This document shows, in pieces, positions 11,750-23,178 of a DNA stretch of 64,000 nt. The number at the start of each line of letters is the position of its first letter. Position 1 is the first letter of the stretch. Below the pieces are notes generated by a model. It saw only the letters and a program-made list of their open reading frames with translations. It did no database searches and was not told where the DNA came from. A program made the position numbers and the translations under genes. The DNA comes from Cordilura impudica (Eukaryota > Arthropoda > Insecta > Diptera > Scathophagidae), in contig OY821517.1 of assembly GCA_963682025.1 (NCBI GenBank), positions 51,098,662 to 51,162,661 of the forward strand, written 5' to 3'.

Positions 11750-12829
11750 ATGGCTAGTGATACTGATGATGAAGACACAGGTAGTGAGTTGAACTGGCAA
11801 AAAATCGTAAATATAAGAAAACGTCACCAAAAACAAACTAAAACAACTATTAATGACGAAATACCTTCAACCAGCAATAAATTTGCAATGCTTCAAAATA
11901 ATGATGACAATGATGGTAATATTGACAACAATGAAGAAGATGACGATGATGATGATGATGAAAGAAAAACTCCTAAGCCACCACCAATATACATTCCTGA
12001 TGTTATAGATATTATTAAAATGATAAGTAATATTAGTAGTGTCATATCAAAAGATCAATTCAATTATAAATCATTAAAAAACAATCAAGTCAGGCTTATG
12101 GTTAAAACAGTTGAATCGTATAGAAAGTTAGTAAAATATTTAGAAGCTCGCAATATAGGGTTTCACACATATCAGTTAAAGCAAGAACGTTCTTATAGGG
12201 CAGTGATAAAGGGACTTCACCATTCCACTCCGATTGCAGATATAAAAGCAGAACTGAGTCTGTTAGGCCATCAAGTACGTAATGTTACTAATATTAGTAA
12301 TATTAGAAGTAGAGTAACTAAGGAACCTCTACCAATGTTCTATGTTGACCTTGATCCCAATACAAATAACAATGACATATTCAATGTTAGACATATTAAT
12401 TACGCTTTGGTTATTGTAGAAGCTCCTAGGAAAATTATCGACTTAGTCCAATGCCATAGATGTCAACTTTTTGGGCACACAAAGGCCTATTGTAAAAGAC
12501 CATTAAATTGCGTCAAATGTGGCCTTAACCACCCTACAGTAGAATGCAAAAAACACATTAGTTCGCCACCTCGATGTGTTCACTGCTTAAAGAACCATAC
12601 AGCTAATCATAGAGGGTGCATAATATATAAAAAATTACAACAAAGATGGCTACAACAAGATTATAACTCCCATAATTATCGCCAAACTGAAAACTTTACT
12701 GCAAATCCAAAAGACTATCCGCCAGTTAATAATACCCAAAACAATAATTCTTCTAAACATAATCAATTGGTCAATAATCAATCATATTCTGAAGTATTAA
12801 GAAATCCAAATGAAAGCAATTATAAAAAC
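11750..12829 (+). pseudogene. Jockey-type ORF1 (gag-like) protein, interrupted
   Basis: ORF1 supplies an RNA-binding protein of the retrotransposon ribonucleoprotein. The first ATG is at 11750 (MASDTDDEDTG). An acidic, Asn/Asp-rich region (residues 1-80) is followed by the conserved middle domain of insect gag-like ORF1 proteins (KAVIKGLHHSTPIADIKAEL; LGHQVRNVTNI). Three Cys-rich zinc knuckles follow: CHRCQLFGHTKAYC (CX2CX4HX4C), CVKCGLNHPTVEC and CVHCLKNHTANHRGC. A polar tail rich in N and Q comes next. The frame is open until the mini-me-like insertion near 12830, where a stop in the insert ends it. The true C-terminus continues at 13629-13722. Confidence 0.9.
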
Positions 12830-13628
12830 AAGTAAGAAAATTATAGTCGGTCTAGACCGACTATACGATACCCTATACCATGCGTTTAGAAACCCTATCT
12901 CTTAGGCCCAACTAACTGGACATAGAAAATAAGCAAAAACCAAATTTGAGTGGGATTTTTATTAATTTCTTTGGGTGCAGATATAAAAAAGTTCATATCG
13001 GATGCTATATCTATAAAGGGGCTAGGTCCAAAAATGGACCGATCCTGATCATGTTTGGTAAAGTCTCTTGTATTTTGCAAAAATATGTACAAACAAAATT
13101 TGAGAAGAATCAGTGCAATATTTTTGTTTTTTAATTGATTTAACTGAAGATCGGGAAGCAGCTCTATATGGGGTCAAAGGGATCATTTTTGGACTACTCA
13201 TTAGTGGATGTAATGAACGCATACAAACCCAATTTGCGTAAGATCTATATGACAATTTGGATCTTATGGCAATTTATGTCGATTTCATATGGGTAATTTG
13301 TATGGGGGCTAGGTCTGAACATGGACCGATTCTCACCAATTTCAATAGCGTTCATCCCATGGCCGATAAAGGCTTATATACCAAATTTCATCAAAATATA
13401 TTCATATTTGCGACCTGCAGTTTGATTACAAGCTTTACATGGACACACAGACGGACGGACGGACGGACGGACGGACGGACGGACGGACGGACATTGTTAA
13501 ATCGACTCAGAAAGTGATTCTGATTCGATCGGTATAACTAAAGATGGGTCTAGGTCAAATATATTTGGGTGTTACAAACAGCAGCACAAAGTCATTATAC
13601 CCAAACCACATAGTGGTATAGGGTATAA
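12830..13628 (+). mobile_element. mini-me-like dispersed repeat, copy 1, inserted in ORF1
   Basis: It begins ACAAGTAAGAAAATTATAG followed by the palindrome AGTCGGTCTAGACCGACT. It ends with ACCACATAGTGGT and GGTATAGGGTATA. Between them lies a conserved non-coding core and a (GGAC)n array at 13451-13492. Seven more copies or pieces occur in this window. The design resembles the dipteran mini-me repeats, which carry a GTCY microsatellite (established knowledge). The name is by resemblance only. Short ORFs in it recur in all copies and are not genes. Confidence 0.85.
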
Positions 13629-13722
13629 TAACAATAATTCCATTGTTATGGATAGAATAGAAGCTATGTTAGCAAATCTCCTAAACATGATAACAATGTT
13701 AGTATCAAAAATATGCAAATAA
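13629..13722 (+). pseudogene. Jockey-type ORF1, C-terminal fragment after the insertion
   Basis: The frame resumes as NNNSIVMDRIEAMLANLLNM and runs to TAA at 13720-13722. A Met/Leu-rich amphipathic end of this type is typical of Jockey-group ORF1 proteins. It shows that the mini-me-like repeat landed inside the gene rather than after it. Confidence 0.75.
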
Positions 13723-14380
13723 ATTTACATATAGGAATATGGAATTCTAACGGACTTCCAAATCACACTAGAGAAATTGAAACTTTTATCCATTTAAATC
13801 ATATCGATATATTTTTAATATCCGAAACACATTTCACAAAAAAAAGACACATTTTAAACTCAAAGATTACAATTTGATATCATGTAACCATCCAGACGAA
13901 AAAGCCCATGGTAGTTCTGCAATCTTGGTAAAGTCTTCTATTAAATACACCGTATGAGATAATTACAGAAAATCTTATCTCCAAGCAGCTGGTATTCAAA
14001 CCAAAGCTGGTAATAACGATATTTCAATTTATGCTATATACTTTCCACCAAAACATACACTAAGATGTCAAGATTATGATAAGTTGGTGGTGACTTCAAC
14101 GCCAAGCACCAATGGTGGGGTTCAAGACTTGCTAACCCCAAAGGCAGAGAACTTTACAAAAGTATAGTTAATAATATTTACCAAGTCCTGTCTACAGGCA
14201 AACCAACTTATTGGCCAAGCGATCCTCGAAAGATACCAGACTTAATCGATTTTGTTGTATACTCGGGAATTTCAAGACATCTTTTAGATATTTTGGGTTC
14301 TGATGAACTGAGTTCTGACCACTCGCCTCTTATCGTTAATTTTAACACATGCTGTTCAACAATAGACAAAACATATTAAG
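13713..14380 (+). pseudogene. Jockey-type ORF2, endonuclease domain
   Basis: The ATG at 13713 overlaps the ORF1 stop (ATGCAAATAA), a normal arrangement in this clade. It reads IGIWNSNGLPNHTREI and then IDIFLISETHFTKK, the two N-terminal motifs of the apurinic-type endonuclease that nicks target DNA. A frameshift in an A8 run near 13840 moves the frame to DYNLISCNHPDEKAHGSSAI. Later GGDFNAKHQWWGSR (about 14082-14125) and SDHSPLIVNF (about 14310-14340) give the catalytic GDFN and SDH boxes, again in shifted frames. All the expected motifs are present, but at least two frameshifts and stops prevent function. Confidence 0.85.
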
Positions 14381-16385
14381 TAATCTCGCCCAGAACTGAT
14401 TTACATTCATTTAAATACTGGTTGGAATCCAATATCAATCTTAACACACGTATAAAAGATGGTTGTGAACTTGATGATGTTGTTGAAGGTTTTACAAACT
14501 TAATTCATGAAGCTGCCTTTTTGTCTACCCCTACTTTAATACAAACAAGCAATACGAATAAAGTGCTAGTATCTGCGAAAGTCAGAGATCTCAACAAAAG
14601 AAGAAATATGGAGGCAAACTCGAAACCCAGTGAACAAAACAAATTTAAATCGAGCAACGAATGAGTTAAGAAAACGTTTAGCGGAAATAAAAATGAACAG
14701 TTCAGCTATTATGCAAAAAGCCTGAATACTGTAAATAATGGATCTAACGAACACAACTTGTGGAATGCCACAAAATATTTAAAAAAAAAACCACCGTAAA
14801 AAAATATACCTGTAAAAGATCCAAATGATACTTGGTGCAAATCGGAATATAGCAAAGCTGTTCCGTTTTCTAAATATTTGGAAAACACTTTTCAACCATT
14901 TTCTTTTAATAATGCTGACGGGGTTAATACCAATACCACTTTCCTAGACAGCCCATGCCAAATGGATTTACCTATTAAGCAAATATCTCCTAATGAAGTA
15001 GAAAGAGAAATACCCATATTAAATAATAAAAAATCACCTGGAAAAAATCACCTATTACATCATAGGTGCAAAAGATATTAAAGCATTACCAAAAAAAGCG
15101 GTTGTGTTTTTACCATTAATCTTTAACTCGATTTTAAGACTTAATCACTTTCCAGGACAATAGAAATGTGCTGAAATAATAATGGTGCAAAAACCTAACA
15201 AGCCTGAAAATGACATTAAGTCATATAGGCCAATAAGTCTTTTATCAACATTCTCAAAAATTTTTGAAAAAATATTATTAAGAAGATTGCAGCCTGTTTT
15301 AGATAACCAAAATATTATACCTGAACATCAATTCGGTTTCATACATAAACATGGAACTCCTGAACAATGTCAGTGTGTTGTAAATGTTGTAAGAACTGCT
15401 TTGAAAAAGAAAAAAAAACAATTTTGCTCCGCTGTCTTTTTAGATGTAAAACAGGCTTTTGACAGAGTGTGGCATTTAGGTCTCCTCTTTAAACTAAAAC
15501 AACTGCTTCCCGCACCATTCTTCTTGGTACTTAGATCCTATCTGCAAGATCGTTATTTTTATGTAAAAATAAATGATGTAATCTCCAATATCTGCGAAAT
15601 AAAAGCTGGCATACCTCAGGGAAGTGTACTGGTCCCTGTGCTCTACACTATTTTTACTTCGGATATGCCTGTAGCTGATAATGTCACTGTTGCTACATAT
15701 GCAGATGACACAGCTTTAATGGCTAGTAATGATAGTAGTATACAAGCTTCACGTTTGGTTCAAAACCACCTTAATAGTATTTCAATATGGCTAAAAAAAA
15801 TGGAACATTTGCGTGAATGCTGAAAAATCGGTACATGTCACATTCGCACTAAGAAAAGGTGATTGTTCACCAATTTTTTTAAATGGAGAGGAGATCCCTA
15901 AATCCGACAGTGTCAAGTACCTTGGAATGCACATAGATAGAAGGCTGACGTGGAAAACCCATATAAAAGCCATGAGAGATTATTTAAATATTAAGACTAA
16001 ACGTATGCATTGGTTACTAGGCCAAAGATCGGAGTTAAGCATTGAAAATACAGTTCTACTATATAAAGCTATACTAAAACCCGTGTGGACATACGGAATA
16101 CAACTTTGAGGTACTGCAAGCAATTCCAATATTGAAATTCTCCAACGCTATCAATCTAAAACGCTTAGAATTATTGCTGACGCCCCATGGAATTTGACTA
16201 ATGACAATATACACAAAGACCTCACCATACGAAAAGTTAAAGAAGAAATCAGTAGACTTAGCTCAAAATATATTGAAAGACTTAGTAATCGCTCTAACTT
16301 ATTAGCAATTTGCTTGTTGGATGATAGTGAAGAAATACAAAGACTAAAGAGACGTCATGTTCTAGACTTACCTTTTAGGAAATAA
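14381..16385 (+). pseudogene. Jockey-type ORF2, reverse transcriptase and C-terminal domain
   Basis: This is the reverse transcriptase half of ORF2. 14422-14664 is the linker, and 14878-15081 includes the pre-RT segment up to the motif before ILNNKKSPGKN. 15182-15823 is the polymerase core: SYRPISLLSTFSKIFEKILL, AVFLDVKQAFDRVWH with the first catalytic Asp, AGIPQGSVLVPVLYTIF, and YADDTALMAS with the second and third. A frameshift in an A8 run near 15795-15802 shifts into NAEKSVHVTF...SVKYLGMHIDRRLTW (15813-16109). A stop replaces the Trp expected in GIQLWGTA (16107-16109). The tail 16110-16385 has the Jockey-type IADAPW block. The combination of motifs fits the Jockey clade. Confidence 0.9.
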
Positions 16386-16597
16386 TTTTGTAAATATGTA
16401 ACAATAATTATTTATGTAAATATGTATATACTTATGAAATAAATATAAATATATAGGCTACAAATGTATATAAATGTATACTAATGTATACATGTTTGAA
16501 CCTCAATGGAGGTTTGAGCTTATGTCAATTTTTAGTTTTAATTAATTTGCTTATTATTGTAAAATAGATTGCAAATAAATGTATGAAAAAAAAAAAA
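16386..16597 (+). other. Jockey-type 3' untranslated region and A-tail
   Basis: AT-rich sequence follows the ORF2 stop, with a GAACCTCAATGGAGGTTTGAG hairpin-like segment (about 16498-16518), AATAAA-like signals, and an A13 tail ending at 16598. Confidence 0.7.
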
Positions 16598-16610
16598 AGA
16601 ATTTGCTCTC

Positions 16611-16636
16611 GAATTTCGATGGCTGGAATCTGCTAG
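16611..16636 (+). mobile_element. Helitron-like copy 3, 3' tip
   Basis: This is the continuation of the copy at 11240-11492 beyond the Jockey-type insertion. It carries the second half of the hairpin and GGCTGGAATCTGCTAG, followed by T at 16637. Confidence 0.72.
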
Positions 16637-18289
16637 TTTATATTCAAATGTTAAGAAGATGCAGAAAGGTACAATTTTCACCATTTTTGACTTTTTTTCC
16701 CCTTAAATGACCGCATTTCGAAAAAATTAATGCTGAGCCAATGTTTGTTTCTTCATATTCCCACACTCATTCCTTCACTATCAAATTCAGACCAAACACC
16801 GCTGGACTAAAACAATTTTAGAATGACAAGTTGTTGTTTTTTTAAATTTAACCCACTCTACTAAAAAGTTTTATACATCTGCCAGTATAATGGGTAAGAA
16901 CATATGTTTAGATGACGCCACGTTAAATGTAGCATACATATGCAATTTCCAGTGCATCAACTACACACACTCACCCTAACAAACATGGCCAACTAATAAC
17001 TATAGTTTCCGGTACAATTATAAACACACACAAGCGTACAGTTGTATAACTAAACAAACAAACAAACAAACACATACAGAGATACATTTATATATATAAA
17101 AAGAGAGAAAAAAACTAAAGGAAATGCAGTAAATGATTGCATGTTTGCTTATAATTATAAGAATGTACTAAAGGTTCCCTCCACACATCCAAGCTTCGTC
17201 TTCTTCTTTACGTTCTTAATGAATGGCTGTTGATTTCGAATACAAAGTGGTTTCATTAGAATTCAGCTGCATCTGGGCTCATAGTCAACACATTTGTTTT
17301 TGTCTTACAACAAAAATTTCGTTTCTTTAATTTTCATCTTGATATACAGATTTAAATAGAACAAAAATAGTTTCAAGTGTCAATACTTGACATATTTATT
17401 CTTTTTTCATATATTTTTTTTTTTTCTAATTTACAAATAAATATAAACCTTAAAGATTCTTAAGATGAGATGTTTACCTCAAAAAATAATAGACATGTAA
17501 AACAAACTAAAAGCAACTTAAAAGATCTTATTTTACATTAATAAGTAATTAAAATTTAAATTATATACATATGTATGAGTAATAATATCATAGACGAAGG
17601 ACAACCTGAACAAACATTTGCTTTTGGATAAAATCTAACCAAAAATGTATTATTAAGAATATAAAACTTGGTTCGTCTGTGTATTAAAGAAACTTTTGCT
17701 TCTAACCATAGTAAGAAATAATACCACACAACAAGAAACAGTACGGGTAACATTTGAAAAATTTATTTGATTTTTATCAAAGTTGACAAAAATTTTGAGA
17801 TTATTAAAGTTATAAAGAATCTCGTTTATTATTTAACAAAAAACATAAACAGGTACATATTTTGGCAAAGGCCAGCATTTAGGTGCCAACGAAAGAAGAA
17901 GAAAATATTTAAAACTGAAAAAGTGATAATGAATAATAAATATGATAAAGCAGCAAATCATGTTCACAGACGAAATAAGTTGATGGTCATACTAGATTTA
18001 TGAAGGCAACAAAACTACCCGCATTAAATAATAAATAGGATTTTCTAAAAGAAAATGGCAGAACTGTATTCAATAGTTTTATTCCAATTACCTTAAATGT
18101 TATTAAGAATTTAATACCTGGTCAGAATACCTTTGAATGTTAAACCACAATATTTGGCAATATTATACCAAAAAAAAAAAATGCTAAAAATTCATACACA
18201 TAGAAAAAAGTAGTTTTGGCATTTTGGTTACCACTAAGAAAATTTATTAAGGTAATATGAATTTCTATTGTTATTCATTATTAGTGAAC
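16637..18289. other. AT-rich intergenic DNA
   Basis: No gene is recognised. There is an (AAAC)n microsatellite near 17048-17072. ORFs at 17556-17753 (minus) and 17767-18003 (plus) show no family features. Confidence 0.4.
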
Positions 18290-18640
18290 AATTTAATAGT
18301 TTTACCCTAATACCTATGTGGTTAGGGTATAATGAGTTTGTGCTGATATTTATAACTAACATTTGACCTATACCCACCCACCCTTTATAATACAGATCGA
18401 ATATGTCCGTCCCTCTATCTGTGCAGGTAAACCTTATAATCAAACTACGACGCATGTTCAGACCTAGGCCCCATACAAATAACCCATATGAGAAGGACTA
18501 AAATGGTCGTAAGATCCAGATTATTATACAGATATCGATAATTAGCCAATTAATCTGTAGTTCCAAAATGAAATTGAATTCTGATCTTCACTTAAATCTA
18601 TCAAAAATGGGCGTGGCATCCAACATACAAAGCAAATATT
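18290..18640 (-). mobile_element. mini-me-like repeat, copy 7, degraded
   Basis: Recognisable parts are CCTATGTGGTTAGGGTATAA, TTTGTGCTG, ATTTGACCTATACCCA, a short GTCCGTCC remnant near 18404, and AGACCTAGGCCCCATACAAA. The (GTCC)n array is nearly gone and the far palindrome is absent, so this is an old truncated copy. Confidence 0.7.
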
Positions 18641-18825
18641 TAATGTCATATACCTAGAGTACTGTAATAGAGAAAGCCTTGGAACCTTGTGTGAGTTCAT
18701 AGGATACTAATGCCGATCAGATCAGTGGGCGTAGCACTCCCACACAAAGTAAATATTTAATGTCATATATCTGTAGTACTGTAGTTGCAAAAGCCTTGGG
18801 AATTTGTGTGAGTTCATAAGTTTTA
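18606..18825. repeat. Two direct repeats, about 120 bp apart
   Basis: The block GGGCGTGGCATCC..AAATATTTAATGTCATAT..AGTACTGTA..AAAGCCTTGG..TTGTGTGAGTTCATA occurs at about 18610-18702 and again at 18728-18820. It is non-coding and its origin is unknown. It lies between a mini-me-like remnant and the satellite. Confidence 0.6.
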
Positions 18826-18889
18826 TTGTGAGTAGATGAACATAAAATGTGCGGGATCGCACCAATGGATGTGTGAAAAAATTGGCGGG

Positions 18890-20960
18890 ATCGAACTGTG
18901 AAAATGACAATCTTTAAACTTTTCACAAATACATTAATTAGCAGTTTTGGAAAATATGGGCGCAATAGTCAAAATCGAAAATCGCGAATAACAAAAATCG
19001 CCAAATTTAAAAATCGAAAAAATAAAAATCGCCAAAAGCAAAAATCACAAAAAACAAAAAACGTCAAAGGCAAAAATCGCCAATACTGAAAATCACGAAT
19101 AATAAGATGGCCAAAAACAAAAATCGCCTAAAATGAAAATTGCCAGAATCGAAAATCGCGAATAACAAAAATCATAAGAAAGAGAAATTGCCAAAATCAA
19201 AAATCGCCCAAAACCGAAATCACGAATAATGAAAACGGCCAAAGTCAAAAATTGGTAGTGCCAAAAATCGTCAAGTCAAAAATCGGCAAAAACAAAAATC
19301 GCAAAGAACCGAAATCGCAAAAACAAAAATCGTCAAAATAAAAAATTGCCAAAAAGGAAAATCACGAATAACAAAAATCGCCATAAACAAAAATCACAAA
19401 AAACAAAAATCGTCAAAACACAAATCGCCAATACTGAAAAACGCGAAAAACAAAAATGGCCAAAAACTAAAATCGCCAAAGCCAAAAATTGTCAGAACCG
19501 AAAATCGCGATTAACAAAAATCATAAAAAAAAATAAAAATTATCAAAATCAAAAATCTCCAAAAACCGAAATTACGAATAATGAAAAGCACCAAAATCAA
19601 AAATCGTTAGAGCCAAAAATCGTCAAATCAAAAATCAGCAAAAACCAAAATCGCAACGAAACAAAATCGCAAAAAAAAAAATCGCAAAACAAAAATCGAC
19701 AAAATAAAAAATTGGCAAAAAGGAAAATCACGAATAACAAAAATCGCCAAAACCAAAAAACGCCAAAATCAAAAAGCTCAAAAAAATTGCCAAATCAAAA
19801 ACGCGAAATACAAAAATCACCAAAATCAAAAATCGCAAAGACAAAAATCGACAACAAAAAACATCGCCAAAGCGATAAGCGCGAATAAAAAAATCGCCAA
19901 AATCAAAAACGCAAAAAATCAAAAAGCGCAAAAAATCGACAAAATCTAAAATCGCAAAAACAAAAATCGACCAATCAAAAATCGCCAAAAACCGAACTCA
20001 CGAATAATGAAAAAAATCAAAAAATCAAAAATCGTTAAAGCCAAAAATCGTCAAATCAAAAATCGATAAAATCAAAAACCGAAAAAAACAAAAATCGCAA
20101 AAAAAAAATCGACAAAATAAAAAACTGCCAAAAACGAAAATCACGAATAACAAAAATCGCCAAAATCAAAAAGCGTAAAAAAATTGCCAAATCAAAAACG
20201 CGAAATACAAAAATCACCAAAATCAAAAATCGCAAAGTCAAAAATCGACAAAATAAAACATCGCCAAAGCGATAATCGCGAATAGCAAAAACGCCAAAAT
20301 TAAAAAACGCTAAAAATCAAAAAGCGCAAAAAATCGACAAAATCTAAAATCGCAAAAACAAAAATCGACCAATCAAAAATCGCCAAAAACCGAAATCACG
20401 AATAATGAAAACGGCCAAAATCAAAAATCGTTAAAGCCAAAAATCGTCAAATCAAAAATCGATAAAATCAAAAACCGAAAAAAACAAAAATCGCAAAAAA
20501 AAAATCGACAAAATAAAAAACTGCCAAAAACGAAAATCACGAATAACAAAAATCGCCAAAAGCAAAAAACGCCAAAATCAAAAAGCACAAAAATCGCCAA
20601 AATCAAAATACGCGAAAAACAAAAATCATCAAAATCAAAAATCGCAAAGACAAAAATCGACACCATAAAACATCGCCAAAGGCGATAATCGCGAATAACA
20701 AAAATCGCAAAAAGCAAAAACGCCAAAATCAAACAGCACAAAAATCTCCAAAAATCAAAAAACGCGAAAAACAAAAATCACCAAAATCAAAAATCTCAAA
20801 AACAAAAATTGACAAAATAAAACATCGCCAAAAGCGATAATCGCAAATAACAAAAATCGCCAAAATCAAAAAACGCAATAAATCAAAAAGCTCCAAAAAT
20901 CCCGAAAATCTAAAATCGCAAAAACCAAAATCGAACAAATAAAAAATCAAATCAGAAATG
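18890..20960. repeat. AAAATCGCC-type satellite array, 2 kb
   Basis: The array consists of irregular short units of the form AAAAATCGCCAAAA, with variants such as CGCGAATAACAAAAATCGCC and ATCGTCAAATCAAAAATCG. A higher-order period of about 396 bp is visible: the block around ATCGTTAAAGCCAAAAATCG at 20031 recurs at 20427. Long apparent ORFs on both strands (Phe/Ile/Leu-rich or Lys/Asn-rich) arise only from the repeat. The leader just before the array (18900-18960: GAAAATGACA...TTTTGGAAAATATGGGCG) also precedes the related array at 49413, so the satellite seems to sit inside a dispersed element. Confidence 0.85.
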
Positions 20961-22182
20961 AAATAGTTTTCCACAAAATGTATTGCCAATTCTTTATTTG
21001 CTTACGATGGAATTAGCGAAGCGCATCGGGTTACAGCTACTTCCTTACGAAAGGTATTTTTCTATTTTTCAGCTCTGATTGATTGAGTTATTTTATTTTA
21101 TTCAACGTGCAAACATTTGCATGTTATTAAGAATAATTAGAATGAACTCAATTGAAAAAAAAAAAAATATGTTAATAAAAGTTAAAATTTTTATAATTAT
21201 TTTTATATATGCTTTTTTTAAGATTTGGCCAATTTGTGGTGATGGCCTCGGGAATTTGAAGGTTACTTTTTCTAATTATTATATAAATATAAGTAGAATT
21301 GGAACTTATCGACCACCAATATATAAATCTCTGGTTTAATAATTGCTTAAAAGGTTTTGTAATGAATACGGAAATGATCCAGGAATTTTTTTTTCAAAGA
21401 CCTATTAAATAAAAAAAGGATGAATAAATTCCTATTGAAGTTTTTTCGATTTTTAATGGAATGAACTGAATAGTTTTTACGAAATTTATATTCTTCAACC
21501 GAATAAAAATCATACAAAATATAATAATATTTGTTAAAACTGATTAATGAATTCGGTATGTTGTATTAATTACACTGTTCATCAGCCATTCTGAGGGATT
21601 AGATAGGGTGATGGAACTAGGCTGGTATAGTATAACCTCCAAAGGGTGTAGCATTCTCGGACCAAGCTATTTTTTTATGACCTTAAATATGTATATTTTC
21701 TTTATCTTCATGTTTGTTTGCCTAGGTTTTCAGCTATAACTGAAGAACCAGTGATGAAATCTCAATTCATTCTTCAGTATATAGTTTCAGCAAAGCAAGT
21801 TGTACTAATTTTATTTAATTAAATTGTAATTATAATTTTTTCCCATTTTTTAAACAATTTTTCGATTAACATAACATTTTCAGGGCGTATGATAATTATT
21901 TATTAGTAAAGTAGATGTAGAAGTATGAGGGATATTTCTAATATTAAATCAAACAAACAGTGGTATTTTTATTCTTTTTTTACATGAATTTTTAAATAAA
22001 TTTTACATTATTTATTTAATTGAATAACGGTTTTTCATTTCTAGCTAAAAAAAAAAAAAAAAACAGATCATAAAAATAAGGCCAAACTTTATTTGTATGA
22101 ACTTTTATAATTGTTCCTTATCTTACTTTCAATTTAGCTTGGCATTTCTCACTCCCAGACAATGACAACGAAAATGTTTCAC

Positions 22183-22213
<31 letters not shown>

Positions 22214-23178
22214 TCATAATTTTTTTTTTTTATTATTTCCTACTGCATGATCTCTCAAGAACAGCTTTAAACACAACTAATATTTTGTGGTTGCTTTAAA
22301 AAACACAAATACGGGTATCCGTAGATACAATACATAGGTTAAAAGGTTACACATACACACTCTTACGTTACCTGTGTGTACTTAACTAAAAACGATACCA
22401 AAGCGATAGTAGCAATAGTTGACATCAACATTGGCAGTTTACAGCAACCACAACTACGTGTATATAATAATACACATACATAAATACATACACATGAAAA
22501 TACATACACCAGCATGTTTACAAGCTTACGAGTAGAAAAAAAAACTTTCAATTATTCATGAACACAAGCGGTGTTGTCGTATGCATGAGTAAACCATAAA
22601 AGAAACAAATACCAAAGCTATCATACACACGCACACAGACATACTATGATGTGCAATAGAATAAAAATATGTGTTGTTAAACATCAATATTATGTAGAAA
22701 GTGAAGTGAAAAAAGAGAAGTTTTTTAGAAACCGGTTAACTGGTATTCATTTTTAATTTATCAAACTTATCTTTGTTTGTTGGCACTGTACTTACGAGTC
22801 ATTAAAGAGATAATAAAGGTAAATAAACACAGAGCATTCAAAGAAGTGAAGTACATGCTATGCTTAGCTAAAATGTTTGATCATCCCGAATGTAGTTAGC
22901 ATGGGATTATCCTAGGACGGACGTTATCTATTGGGAATTCAGTGAAGTTAATTTCAACTAGTGCTTAGAATATCATTATGGAGTATATTTTGGCTTTTAC
23001 TGGAAAGTTATATAAGTTCCTTTAAAAAAATTTACAAAAGGGTAAAACACAAATAGTTGGTTTTTACGGGAATCGGAGCATATTCAGGCGTAGGTCCCAT
23101 TGAAGTGACCTAAATTCCTCTAAAATCCATATTACTATGTAAATCTTGCATGATGCAAGAATGTATATTTATATATAT
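20961..23178. other. AT-rich intergenic DNA with microsatellite
   Basis: No gene can be supported. The first 80 bases share CTACAAAATGT-like sequence with the tail after 50630, consistent with the satellite being part of a mobile unit. A (TTA)n run lies at 22183-22216, and 22148-22186 repeats a piece seen at 8745. An ORF at 21171-21339 could encode a hydrophobic N-terminus, but nothing else supports it. Confidence 0.4.

Larger units (their letters stand above)
11506..16597 (+). mobile_element. Jockey-type non-LTR retrotransposon, full-length but decayed
   Basis: The element carries a short 5' untranslated region, ORF1, an ORF2 overlapping the ORF1 stop, a 3' untranslated region and an A-tail (16586-16598). 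It is flanked by AGAATTTGCACTC (11493-11505) and AGAATTTGCTCTC (16598-16610), a 13-bp target duplication with one mismatch. The target was a Helitron-like copy. A mini-me-like repeat (12830-13628) is inserted in ORF1. If that insert is removed, ORF1 and ORF2 have the order and overlap expected of Jockey-group elements. Several stops and frameshifts make it inactive. Confidence 0.88.

Noticed and set aside
13257..13517. Recurrent ORF ending in TDGRTDGRT, seen also at 27386, 32682 and 40067
   Set aside because: It is the (GGAC)n part of the mini-me-like repeat read in one frame; no coding function.
17767..18003. Lys-rich 78-codon ORF
   Set aside because: No homology recognised, no intron or regulatory context; expected by chance in AT-rich DNA.
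19346..20989. Long ORFs on both strands, Lys/Asn-rich or Phe/Ile-rich
   Set aside because: They come entirely from the AAAATCGCC satellite; no start context or domain.
21171..21339. Possible small secreted protein with hydrophobic N-terminus
   Set aside because: AT-rich codons explain the Ile/Phe run; no conserved domain or regulatory signal seen.
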